A model generated the notes under the pieces. The model saw nothing but the letters and a program-made list of their open reading frames with translations. It did no database searches and was not told where the DNA came from. A DNA stretch of 64,000 nt from Scatophagus argus (lineage: Eukaryota > Chordata > Actinopteri > Scatophagidae): contig NC_058495.1 in NCBI RefSeq assembly GCF_020382885.2, positions 2,411,627-2,475,626 on the forward strand, written 5' to 3'. Positions 10,381 through 22,114 of the stretch are shown piece after piece. How positions within the stretch are numbered: the first letter of the stretch is position 1; each line of letters begins with the position of its first letter. Both the position numbers and the translations under genes were made by a program.

Positions 10381-13300
10381 AAATAACAGCAGGTCTTCAA
10401 AATACAATTCTCTGGACTTTTATTTTGAAGTTGATTTAAAGAACTTTTGTATATTCTAATTTATTGTGATGTACTTATTGTTCCTGTGGAGATGCTACTA
10501 CACAAGCTGTTGTACTGTACTGTTTCAGGCTCTGACTCCTTTAAAAGGTTCAACTTGTGACCAGAGCACAAACAACTGTGGGATACTGAAGAGCAAAGAG
10601 AAATGTTGCCTGCTTCTCAAAGTCAAGGATGCTTCCTTAGTAGGACAGGTTCTTCCAAGTCATGTCCTATGGTAGGGCAAGACTCCTTCCCAGCATGCAG
10701 GGAACACATATGTGAGTGTGCATCGTGTCACTGAAAAAGTACCACCTTTAATGAGTATAGTGCTGTCTGGGATGCCGTCCCTTTACTCCCATTTGCCACT
10801 TTTGAAAGACTGGCAAAACGTTGTGCACATAGATGACAATTGGTTGCGATAATAGTTTACCCAAAGACAATTCGTCAATGAAAAGAGGAAACGTGCACAT
10901 GGGATTGTGGGTACTTTTGTGTTGCTGAGAATACACACAGGGTAAATCTTGAAAAGCTCTGCCTGAAGGACTTAGTCTTTTGGAGAATTTGAAGGACCCT
11001 GGACTCTGGGACACACCCAGTGTCTGCTCTAAATTCAGGTGACATCAGTCAGGAACGGGCCTCAGAGGAGGCGGAGCCTAAAATACAACACACTGATGCT
11101 TCCAGCTGCCTTCAATTTGCAACAATGTATTGCCACCACTATCGCAAAAACAAATTTCTCAGTATTTGGTATGCAGTGATACAAAATAATTCAGTTTTAA
11201 CAATTAACTTTTATATAACTTAGCATATCACTATACTTTTCTTGTAAATGCTAATGTGTCACATACACACCACTCTCACTGACTTACCGTACTTACTTAG
11301 ATCTTCTACTGGAAGTGGAGCCAAATGTTGTTTGTTTCTTGTGGTGGCAGCAGTACACTGAGGAACTAATAGACATCTCAGCAGAGCTTTTCTCATTTGA
11401 GTTTGTCAACATCCATCCATCCATTTTCTATACACTCTCACTCTCACACCTAGGGGCAATTTAGAGTAGCCAGTTAACCTAATGTGCATGTTTTTGGTAT
11501 TGTGGGAGGAAGCCGGAGTACCCGGAGAAAACCCACGCAGGCACAGGGAGAACATGCAAACTCCACACAGAAGGGTCCAGACCAGGATTCGAACCTGAAC
11601 CCTCTTGCTATGAGGCGACAGTGCTAACCACTGCACCACGGTGCCGCTCTAGTTTGTCAACATTTACCTCCAAAGTTTTTGATGGAAAAAAAGGCTGTGC
11701 TTTTGTTTCATATATTTTTATTTCATTCAAAATGACAGCGGTGGATTCATGTTGTTTGGAAACATCTCAGTGTTCCTGTCTGGAACTACGAATGCATGAA
11801 CTGATGATCAGCAGGTTGTTCAAGTGGAACTGATATTTCTTTCTCTTTTAACAGTCATGGTTTAAATATGATGAGCTGAATTAAAGCTATAATGACTGCA
11901 AATACATCATAGGTACATCTTGTTTGGTTAGTCTGTCTAAAAACACATAAAGTCGTTATGATGGAATTACCAGCATCTGATTGGTTGATTTGATTTAATC
12001 TTCACCTTCCTGTAACCTTGAAGGAAATGTTATTTTATTTTACTTATTTATTATAAGTTTCCAGACAGCAGGGAATCTAGAATAAGCACAACTTTGGAAA
12101 TATACTTATACAAGCTTATATTTTTTTTAGCAGCGTGAGGAAGTAAATATTTCTACCAGATTCCCAAACCTTGCATCCAGATGTTAAGTCCAGCACCGGA
12201 CACCAGAGGGCTGGTGCGCTGTCATTTAGTGGCTCATCAAGTGGATAATCTCCCCATTTACCAGCCGGGAAGTTTTCCCAGAGAAGCCAACAAAGTATTA
12301 GATCTCAGCAGTGAATGAAAACTACAAAAGCAAGCAGCAGATGCTTCTAATTAAACAACAGCTTATGACGACTTCGTTCTCAGGTTTCAAAAAAGCACGC
12401 AACTTGTTGCTGACAGACAGGGTTAAACTTGAAACTGCAGCCGAACTAATTTCAGAGCAGCTTGTGAGATCGCCTAACAGCGCCTGAAATGTCTATTTCC
12501 AACAGCTGCATGTGACAATTTTTATAACTTCTAGGAAAAGACTGTCTGAAAGCGTGCTCTGTTATTCCAATTTAAACTACGATTCATAGCATTGGGACTA
12601 CAAAGACACAGTTACTGGACAGAGCTTGGAGAGTTGGTGGGACACAGCCAGGGGGAATGACTCACTATGACTGCAGGCTTTTCAGCTGCACATTTAGTTT
12701 GTTTGAAGCTGACTGAGCTCTCGACTGAGTGATTTCGCCCTGGCAGACTGGTCTGAATCTGGAAACGGATCACCAGACATTGGGCAACGTCAAGAGGCTT
12801 CCTGATTTTACCATCCTGCGTCATTGTGATTAACACGGTTTTCCCGCTATGTCAAATTAGCTCCAAGGCCTGGCGCTTCTTTCTAAGGGCTTGGTTTGTA
12901 CGCATCAACAAGCAACAGCATAACCAATCATGTACTTTGTGTGAAAATGGCCCCTGCTGATCAAATGTTTAGCGGCATCTAGTTGTTGTGTGGCGTTAAT
13001 CAAAGGTGCACACAACCCATGGGAAGAACACCGGATTTGTAGAGTAGCCCTGTGCAAACAAAAGAACTGCTGGAAGAAAATATATAATCATTCCAAAAAA
13101 GATGATCAGATTCCGATTCAGACTCTAATTAAATCAGTGTGAAAATGTCCCGAAATTCCTGATTGCGTAAATAAATCCACCATTCAGACAACTGTGACTG
13201 ACAATCTGCAACAGTTTTCTTACATTCACAGTACTGTGACAGCACTCTGCATGCTGTCGTATACCTTTAACAGGAAGTCTGGCAGACAGACAGCAGACTG

Positions 13301-14590
13301 ACTCCTTGGCTACCTGCTGGACTGACTGCTGAGTCAGTCTCGCTTCATTCATATGGTTGTTATTTTTGGTTGGACTTGAGTACATTGCACCACATCTTCC
13401 ATTCATTCCTGCACTGCACACACTGGTGATTTTATTGATAGTTTAACTTTGTCCTTGTTGAGTTTTGTTCAATAAATCTTTAGTTAAAAGCTGCGCACCG
13501 TCTCCTACTCTTTGTGACTCATCCGTTGATGAAGTTCAACAGTCGGCAGCTTTCCTCATGGAGTCACAGCTTAAGTTATGCTGTTGAGTCTGACTTAACT
13601 GATTAACATTGATTTTTTTTCTGCTACAGGAGCTGGAAACCCAGTCCTTTTAAACATATCTGACACAAATATAGTGTTCCTGTTTTGGACAGTCTGATCA
13701 GCTGAAAAGCTGTGGACTGTTGAATCATATTATTATTATTATCACATGGAGAAGCTCAATCACAGGCTGAGAACTGAAAACAGGCTTCTGCTCTTGCTGT
13801 CTCCAGCTATATTGTTGAGACAGGAAGAGTCAAAGTGACATGTTGGAGAACTTTTCCCATTTCCAGTTCCTGTCTGTCCAGACAGAAACATCCTCCAAAT
13901 TGAGATGGTTTGTTTTAGGACTAAATGGACGGATTATAAATGATATAAGATACAAAAAGTCTTTGTAAAATGGTTGGACAAAGAAGCAACAACAAAGTTG
14001 CCATTACTTCTTGAAGGCAAAGTGCTTTGATAAAAATGAGGATATTTATCCCTGTACAATGTCTATAAAATATCAATTAAAAAAAAAGAAATAGATAAAA
14101 AGTCTGTGGTTGTTCCCCGCTCAGAGCAAAACCTGTGTGGTTGATCCTTGCAGTCACACAAGGCAGGACGGTTTGTCTGTTTCAACAGTGGAGGATCCCA
14201 ATAAACAAACTCAGCATGAGGCTGCAGAGGGAGGATATCTGAGTCCTGCTCACCTGATGGAGGTGGCATGTTTAGCTCCTCCCACCCTGAAGGCTCTCTC
14301 CACAGGTGATCCAGATTTGGCTTCAATCTGGTGTACCTCTGTCTTACTGAAGGCAGATTTAACGGTATGCAAAAAGTAAGCATGTGTGAATCCTGTCCAA
14401 ATACCTTAAAAAAAACAAACAAACAAACAACAACCAAAAAAAAACCCAAAAGAACAAAATGTGGCAGCCATATACGGTCCAGAGTGGGCTCAAATTTGGT
14501 TTTACAGTGCCAGAGGACAGCCAGGAGAGCTGCAACTCTGCCAGACTCAGCGGGATACCAGAAGAGATGTTGCTGGTTCTTGGTCTAACA
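10381..14590. other. Intergenic region between convergent ASAP-like and ST3Gal genes
   Basis: Apart from the SINE at 11405-11647 I recognise nothing coding; open stretches are short and without family resemblance. TTTATT at 13432-13437 (AATAAA on the minus strand) is a possible end of the sialyltransferase 3' UTR. If so, the mostly open minus-strand stretch at 14063-14449 is UTR. Confidence 0.5.
11405..11647 (-). mobile_element. tRNA-derived SINE with intact-looking Pol III boxes
   Basis: On the minus strand the head begins GCGGCACCGTGGTGCAGTGG. The A box TGGTGCAGTGG is at 11638-11628 and the B box GGTTCGAATCC at 11595-11585, about 32 bp apart as in tRNA promoters. The body (gggcaatttagagtagccag type) ends in the CATCCATCCATTTTCTATAC repeat. 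It is a common teleost family; the 5' (non-tRNA) part recurs at 31972-32165. Confidence 0.78.
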
Positions 14591-14593
14591 GTT

Positions 14594-14812
14594 AAGTGGT
14601 GACTGATCTGCCGGTCTGTTAGTCAACAGGTCTGCAGGTCTGTTGGCCAGTTTAAAGGTCTGTTGGTCAGTCAGCATGTCTGCAGGTGTGTCTGTCAGTC
14701 TGTGCATCTGTCTGAAAGTCAGTCAGCAAGTCAGTCTGTCAGTCTGTAGATCTACTGGTTTGTAGATAAGCAGGTCAGTGAGTACCAGGTCTGCGGGTCT
14801 GTAGGTCAGTGG
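14594..14812. repeat. Degenerate GTCTGTNGGTCAGT minisatellite
   Basis: About 12-16 imperfect copies of a roughly 12-16 bp unit built from GTCTGT, GGTCAGT and CAGGTCTGC, ending six bases before the sialyltransferase stop codon. On the minus strand it would be transcribed as the start of that gene's 3' UTR. Confidence 0.75.
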
Positions 14813-14817
14813 TCACT

Positions 14818-17800
14818 TCACAGGTGCAGACTAATCTTGCCTTCCTTCGCAAGCTGGTGAATAACCTGCGTTTCGAAGTCTGCGCTGTGGACGCCAGTCT
14901 TCCTGAAGGCTCCAGCATACCGATTCTCCTCCCAGTAATGATGCCAGTTCCCTTGCTGGTCCGCACCGTAACCGAACACAGACACCTGAGCAAAGACAGG
15001 AAGTGAAGCCATGACATAACGCAACAAGTAGCCTTGCATGCGTCACAAGGTGCAGGGATACTGAGACAAGAATGGTCAAATGTGGATATAAAAGAAAAAT
15101 GTCAATTTGGTTGTTCAAATATTTCTGGGTCCCTTAATGTTCCGACAGGACAAGTCTTCTCAGCAGTCTGCACTATTACAGAATAGGATGACAACATCAG
15201 CATGTATGTTGTATGCATGTGACAGACTCCGCCCCCTCCCTCCTACCTGGTCACAGATGTGCAGAGCGAAGATGATGGCCAGCATGCCAGTGGACGGGTA
15301 GCGACCGTGACGCTCATTCCAACGATCATTAACATATGTAAAGAACATGGGGTTCACCACCAAAACCTAAACACACACACACACACGCATGTACACAAAC
15401 GCACGCACACAGACAGCGTTACTATGGTGAAGGTTTAAAGTGTTCAGTGGCTCTTTGGCAGTTTTCACAGTTTTTGCAGCACTTGATAGGCACCTGCAGT
15501 TTGATTTCACAATTGCAAATTAATATTAAAAACAGCTCATGTCTAAAGAGTTAATAGTTCCCTATTATCCCACCAGAGCTTTATGTTCCCAAGATGCAGG
15601 GTTACTTGTGGTTCTTAGAGTCCTCAAAAGTAGATTGGGAACCAGAGTCTTTAGTTATCAAGCTCCTCTACTATGGAACCATCTTCTGGTTTCAGTCCGG
15701 GAGGCGGACACCCTCTCTATATTTAAGAGTAGACTAAAAACTTTCCTGTTTGATAAAGCTTATAGTTAGGGCTGACCTAGGCTGGCCCCTAGTTATGCTG
15801 CTATAGACTTAGACTGCCAGGGGATCTCCCACGACGCACTGAGCTCTTTCTTCCTCTCCATTAATTCATATCACTAACTCACTAACACACTAACTTCTTC
15901 CCTGGAGTCCTTGTGCTTTCTCGTCTCGCAGGTTCTCATGGATCGTGGTTGGACCTCCTGCTGCGGCCCTGCTTGAAACCTACTGTGGTTACTACTGTTT
16001 AGTCATAATCTATTTTATTTCTATTACTACTCTGCTGCAGTTGGTACCATTATGATTGTTACTAATATTGTTATCATAATCACTATGTTACCTTCTGTGT
16101 ACTTCATCATTATCATTATCTACAGTTCCAATACTTCTGGTATTATTGCTGTTGCTACGCATCTCTGTTTGTGTGCTCCTTCTCATGAGCTAACTTTTGC
16201 TGTGAATTGGAGCTATATAAATAAGCTGAATTGAACTGAATTGAACTCTGTGGACAAGAATCAGATTTCTAAATTGTGTGTGGAAAAACTGCATGTAAAC
16301 ATCTGAGTTTTTTTTTTATTTATTAAGCTTTATGTTTGTGATGTGGCGACAGCAGGATGGAGCATTTCTTTTACCTTGTCTTTATCAGCCTGCACTCGTT
16401 CTTTGACCCTCATGTAGGTCCTGAACACACACACAGAAAGAATTACAGGTCATAATATAGTTTAAGTATATTAGAATAATATAGAGTATTTTATGTTTCT
16501 CTTTATCTAATTGCATGCATATATATTGATGTATACACTACATGTGTAACACAGATTTTCATATTTCATATCCTGTGTGAGGTTAATGTATGGATGGATG
16601 GTTAATAATCAACTTAAATTAATATTCTGGTGCATCAAAACAAACTAAGGACTCAGGGCTGTGTCTGTACATGATGTGTGTACTTTCACTTCATTGTTAA
16701 CATATGTAAAGTTTTGGAAATTTTTACTATATTTTTGTAAATGTTATTTGGGTCTTGATTATGCTCTCAGTCCTCACCAAGTTAAAACTAACACATTCCA
16801 GAACAACAGCACTGCAATAAAATCTGACCTTCAGGAACTTATAATCAAACTATAGAGAGAGGTGTTGATTTTCATTTTGGAGCCTGCAGTTTGTGGACGC
16901 ATACTACACCTCTCAGAAATAATAGAAATACTTCATGTAGAAAAGCTTGATGCCAAAACAGGTTTGTTTGACATGGCTTGTGATTTTTATTTCTCAGAAA
17001 CAGTTTCTATAAAGACAGAACATTAGAACATTCATGAATGTAGGACATATTGCAGGGCTGCTGTATTAGACTACGTTAGTTTCATCTAAGTGTATCTAAC
17101 GTGTATAATGTATTTTTCTGCTGGATCTTTCGTACATTTTGACCGTGCCAGTCGACAGCGCGCTTGTCAGCCACTCCAGGTCTCTCAGTTTGAACGGCAG
17201 GAGGACAAGGCTGACGCCATGCTTAATGTCCACTGCGCTCTCTGGGTACAGGACGTGATACGTCGTCCGGTTCCCAACATCTTTCTCGAATCCCCGAGTC
17301 ACTGCCTTGTTCATCCTGTGGGGGAGAAAAGTGAGGAAGATGAAGAAGATGAAGAAGAAGAAGATGGGAATGGTCAAATGTCCGTGCTTGGATATGCATA
17401 CCGAATTATGGAGTCGTAGGAGTCAATCAGGGGGCCGTGTCCTGAATGTAGCAGTTTGCCAGAGTTGCCAACTACTGCGCAACTACGGCAACGAGAGGGG
17501 AGGGGACTGAAGTCCACAGTGGGTGATGCAATGACCTGGAACATCTCTGACATAATTTTCTCTATAGTCTGGTCATTACCGGACCGCTGAAGATTCTGTG
17601 GAGAGGCGGAGCATATTGCATTGTTTTAGTGAGTTTTATAAAGGTTTTTATATTCATTTATAGACATTTCCAACAGCCTGTTTTATGCTACATATTTAAG
17701 CTGATTGTTCATAAATGCTTTTACAGTTACAGTGTAACTACAGCATACAGCTCTGCTTGCTCTTCTTAGCTCACACTGAGTATATGCAGTGTACTGCAGA

Positions 17801-19134
17801 TCAGATGTTGCCTCCCCCTTGCCCTCCTTTAAGACCTCCTCTACTAATGGTTTCTGCAGTAGGACTGAACAACAACAACACTGAAAAACAATCAGACATT
17901 TGACTCTTTAATTCAGAATCTATTTTCAAACTTTTTTACATTTCAGTTTTCTGAAAATACAGATCTTCACTAATGGTTTTGACCACCTGACCGTTTGAAT
18001 TGAATTTCAAACCTCACACTAAAAAATCATCAAGCATGAATATATTTTTGTAGTTTTTGTTATTTATTCTCATCCGAACACTAACAATAACACTTCGTTT
18101 GTCCTCACCAGCCACCATTTGAGGGCGTCTGGGTCAAAGTTGTCGGTATCTCGGAGAACGGGCTGCTGTTTGGGGTCGTAGCGTTGACTGAACCAGTCTG
18201 ACTTCCCCAGGTCTGAAATACAGGACTCAACGCAACCACATGGCCTGAAAGACCAGGAGACAGAGGAGTCAGACAGAGACAAAACAAGGATTAGTTGACT
18301 AACTGTTTCTACATGGCTTGCTAGTCAGCACCAGAAATACTAGTCAGATATTAAACTAATTATCATTATTATCCTACTGATGTAAAGGTAGGAGCCATTT
18401 CTATAGCAAAGTGTATGAAGGACACTATGTTGGCCCATGTCTTCACAGTCAAATGTTACTTTATAAAAACAGTTTCAAATGGCTCTTTTTTTGGACAACA
18501 TTGAACCTTACAGATTAAATGGTGCTTAATAACGTATCTCTTGGTCAGGTTCATGTCCAACATTTCCCAGTTCTGCATGGGCTGGGGACCCAGCTTTAAA
18601 ATAACAGTTGGGTTCTGGGCAGTATGTTTGTGGGTCTTTTTGAGTTTGGGGACAATTTTTTGAACCCATGAAGACCACTACCTTTTGTGTGTTAGGCCAT
18701 CCTGGGAATCTTCTAAAGGCTTCTCTTCTTCAGATTGGACGATGCTGGGAGGAGGGAGGGTCCTGGGAGGTTCGGGGGTGAGATCAGGGGGAGGCACTGT
18801 GGGTACTGCAAACAAAAACAGGCTGAGTCAGCACCTCTGTGATACAATCATAACACTACTACTAATGATACTACTAATACTATCATGATAATAATACTAA
18901 AACTACTACAGCTACTAGTCCTTTTACCTCTAATACTAGCGCAATGATGATTTTTCCCTGTGATGATGATATTAGCTCCTCACCTGTCTCCCTGCTGGTG
19001 GGCGTAGCCTGGTTGATGGGCAAAGGTAATGACAGAGGTAGGAACTGTTTCCTTTGGATGCTTTGACTGGCGAGCATGAGCAAGAGGACACCAGCGATCA
19101 CCCCAGCAACGCACACCTTCTTCCTTAACAACAT
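14818..19134 (-). CDS. Beta-galactoside alpha-2,3-sialyltransferase, ST3Gal1/2 type (possible st3gal8)
   Basis: Complete, 372 aa. Exons in transcription order: 19134-18984, 18805-18682, 18244-18109, 17595-17402, 17315-17136, 16420-16375, 15366-15247, 14985-14818 (TGA). It is a type II Golgi enzyme: short cytosolic MLLRKK, one membrane helix at about residues 7-23, and a Pro/Glu-rich stem to about 92. The catalytic domain has the L sialylmotif from C173 ([20 protein letters not shown]), the [11 protein letters not shown] and YPES blocks, and the S motif near 282-318 ([20 protein letters not shown]). Motif III is HHYWE at 332-336 and the VS motif is H350 to E355. Family role: transfers sialic acid from CMP-Neu5Ac to terminal Gal, typically Gal-beta-1,3-GalNAc of O-glycans and gangliosides. 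The C-terminal exons are closer to my memory of ST3GAL2 (NRYAG, LAK) than to ST3GAL1, but the stem is unlike either. It may be the fish ST3Gal8 paralogue or a diverged duplicate. Confidence 0.92.
15530..16250 (+). mobile_element. CR1/L2-type LINE 3' end (antisense in an ST3Gal intron)
   Basis: The + strand encodes the typical C terminus ([40 protein letters not shown], then [10 protein letters not shown]). A 3' UTR follows, ending GCTATATAAATAAGCTGAATT plus GAATT-like repeats. It is 5'-truncated and sits between the ST3Gal exons at 15366 and 16375. Same subfamily as the copy at 52450. Confidence 0.85.
18845..18905. repeat. ACTACTAAT-type imperfect trinucleotide/9-mer tract
   Basis: Repeated ACTACTAATGATACTACTAA and ATAATAATACTAAAACTACT units lie in the short intron between ST3Gal exons 1 and 2. 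Low complexity, no coding potential. Confidence 0.5.
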
Positions 19135-19367
19135 GGCTGGACGGACGCTGAGTGGGTGGCGGCAAGAGCAGGGAGCTGTTGAGCTGTCAGTCTTTCAGCC
19201 TGTTATGTCAGCATGTTTGGACTTTGTCATCTAGACATTTTACCCTGGTCTGTCATCTCTCCACTCAGCTTTATCTCCATGAGGTCTGAGTGTATAACTT
19301 CCTGTAACTTTCTGTCCTGTGAACTACGCTGCTTTCCAATTGGTGGAGACAGGCTCTATGGTCATAC
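19135..19367 (-). other. Probable 5' UTR part of ST3Gal coding exon 1
   Basis: On the minus strand a good acceptor (TTTCTGTCTGACTCAG, ending at 19368) precedes about 230 nt of non-coding sequence leading to the ATG at 19134. The chosen ATG precedes a basic-hydrophobic type II anchor, which supports the start. Confidence 0.55.
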
Positions 19368-21302
19368 CTGAGTCAGACAGAAAGACACAGTGACACAAGA
19401 ATCAGCATCAAAAATAAACAGAAAAATTATATTTGTTTGCTTCAAATGAATAATTCTTTACATTATAAAATATCACAGTATTACATTTGTGTTTGAAGCC
19501 AAAAATTCCCCCAGTAGCTGCAGACTGAACAGGCTTCTGGGTTTGATCCAGAAACCTAATTCAGTACCATTTATCGAGAGACATATCCCTTATCCATGAC
19601 ACACTAACTATCCACAACAAAATAATCATCTGACAAATGCTCTGAAGTAAAAACAATTCATAACAAGCAAAGCAGTTATATCAATTATATTAGGATGTTA
19701 TGATACAAAAGACAAATTCTATCTTGAACTGGAACACTTCCCATCACTGTTAAACACACAGAAACAAGCAAGAACATGCTGAACACATCTAAATTCAAGC
19801 CCCAAAAGACACACTTCCATTCAAAATTCTGAAAACTCAACAGGTGAACCCTGACAGTCCCCTCAGTCAGTCGATGATGAAGCTAACCAACCACGCTCCC
19901 ATCAGCGCTAAAACAATACAAAAGAATAAAAGAATAAAATTACGAACCGATCAAAAGTTCGAGATTTAGAACATTGCAGAAATGAAACAAACAACCCAAA
20001 CTAGACTAAATAGCCATTTGACTTTAAACAGAATATACTGCTCAGTGACCATCAACTACCAATAGAAAGATCATTGGTAGTTGTGTCTACTGTGTGAAGT
20101 CCTCCTCGGTAAGAAACCTACAGTTTGAAGAAACAGCCAACAAAATGACAAACTTCCAAATGTTAAGCCCTGAAGAGAAACTGGCTGGAAACTCTGAAAC
20201 AGCTCCTCTGACAGCTAAATGTGTATTGGCCTGTCACAGCCTGAGGGAAACACTGTAAAAGTTCCAAATAACACTATTTTCTATAGTATTAAGTTACTTT
20301 ATCAAACTGAATGAAAGTCAACTGTACTACATACTGTATACAGTACATAGAACCGGGGGGGGATGAGTGAAGTCACACTCCTCCTCCTCTCTTCCTTTCC
20401 CTCCTCCTCCTCCTCCCACCCCACACCTCCCCTCTCCTCTCCTCCTGCAGGAATGTCTCCCTTCAGACAGACTCAGCCTCTGAATACCAATCAGATCTGG
20501 ACTGAGTTCAGCTCCTCCGGTTTCAGCTCCTGTCTGCTTCAATGTGTGTCTCTCTCTCTGTTTGTGTGTGAGAGCAGCCTGAATCAGCTGACCGGTATGT
20601 GAGTTTCTTCATTACTCTCTTGTGTAAGTGATCTTTTATTTCATAATACTTGCTGTAACAGGTTCAACACACACAGTGCTAATAGTATGACTTTTCATTT
20701 CACCAGCAGCACCTTGTGGTCACCTCACTTCACGTCTGAAGAAACCTTCAAGTGCCAAAATAAATCTGACAAGAACAGACCTGGATTTCTATAGCACCTA
20801 CACTGGACATCTGATTTGATTTTCCTCAGGCACAGCAAATAATTATGTGTGTACTGAAAGTTCTTTTAATTTTAAATCATTTAACTTAAAAGAATTTTCA
20901 GCCCAGTTAGATTAATTATCTCCTGTGCCCCAAGAAAATTAGGTCCAGATGACATTAAGCACTGTGGTTTTTTCTGCAACACTCCTTTATTCCTCTTAAT
21001 GACTGTGACGGCCCTCCTACAGACCCATCTGCTCACACACTGATCGATACTGACTTACACAGCTCATACTTTTAAATTATTACTGTATTTTAATTAATGC
21101 ACTTGCAAATCTTTTCCATTTAGACTGGATCTCCTGTTATTTGTCATGACTCATGAGCCAGATTGTGTAACCGACAAAAATTCTTTACTGTACCAAAGAG
21201 ATGAAGACAATAAGTTCTGTATTTCACTGTAGCCACTTGTAGAATCAATGCAATTACTACCAAATTTCTACAACCACACAAAGTGTGATTTTTCAAAAAC
21301 AA

Positions 21303-21306
<4 letters not shown>

Positions 21307-21348
<42 letters not shown>
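21307..21348. repeat. (AC)n microsatellite
   Basis: 42-nt uninterrupted AC dinucleotide tract followed by CC. Confidence 0.95.
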
Positions 21349-21350
<2 letters not shown>

Positions 21351-21784
21351 ATATTTGTGGCACGAAAGGGCAATGCTCTCAGGAAAAGCCAGGAAAAGTT
21401 CCTGACAGGAAATTAAGCTTCTGGGTGGGCATCTGTATTGGCATGTTAGCACAGAGTCCGACCATGTTCCATGTTTACTGTGCAAACTTGTCCTGGTACA
21501 AAACACTCTAATGATGAATCAGATCAGAGCATACCGATCAGCTCAGAATCTGATCTGGATCTGTCCACACAGAAAACACGGACACATGGATCACCGTCTC
21601 TGTTAAAAACTAATTCTTGGAAAGAACTGACTGTACATATAAAGAATGAAGTAGACAGAGGTCACATTTATGTAAACTGTTTTATTGGCTTGCATGTCGC
21701 TGCAGTTTTGTTATTTAGCCGTGTCATTGTCCAGCGGGGCAGGCGGTTAATGACTTGCTTCTGTTCGCAGCTTTGACACTGCTT

Positions 21785-22114
21785 AATGCAGCAGACTATG
21801 TACAAAGTATGTATGAAAGTACATTATCAACGACTCGCAGGGCACAGTTCACTTAGTAACAAACATCCAATCACAGAGCTTTGAATTCTGTGCTGAATGC
21901 AACAGACGATGTACGGAAGTACGTTATGTGAGGTGACGGCGACTCCCAGGGCACAGTTCACTTAGTAACAAACATCCAATCACAGAGCTTTGAATTCTGT
22001 GCTGAATGCAACAGACGATGTACAGAAGAACGTTATGTGAGGTGACGGCAACACCCAGGGCACAGTTCACTTAGTGACAAACATCCAATCACAGAGCTTC
22101 GAATTCTGTGGTGC
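21785..22114. repeat. Tandem repeat, period about 109 bp, three copies
   Basis: The block GCACAGTTCACTTAGTAACA ... AATCACAGAGCTTTGAATTC ... ACAGACGATGTACGGAAG appears three times in a row. The AACAGACGATG landmark falls at 21901 and 22010, and a diverged version (GCAGACTATG) lies at 21791. Copies 2 and 3 are nearly identical; copy 1 is more diverged at its left end and copy 3 is cut short. Confidence 0.9.

Noticed and set aside
11585..11647. Possible functional tRNA gene from the A and B boxes
   Set aside because: The cloverleaf arms do not pair and the head is fused to a SINE body; the same holds for 47585 and 57625.
14063..14449. 128-codon minus-strand open stretch
   Set aside because: No family resemblance. 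It lies where the ST3Gal 3' UTR is expected, and the + strand is open as well, which suggests composition rather than coding.
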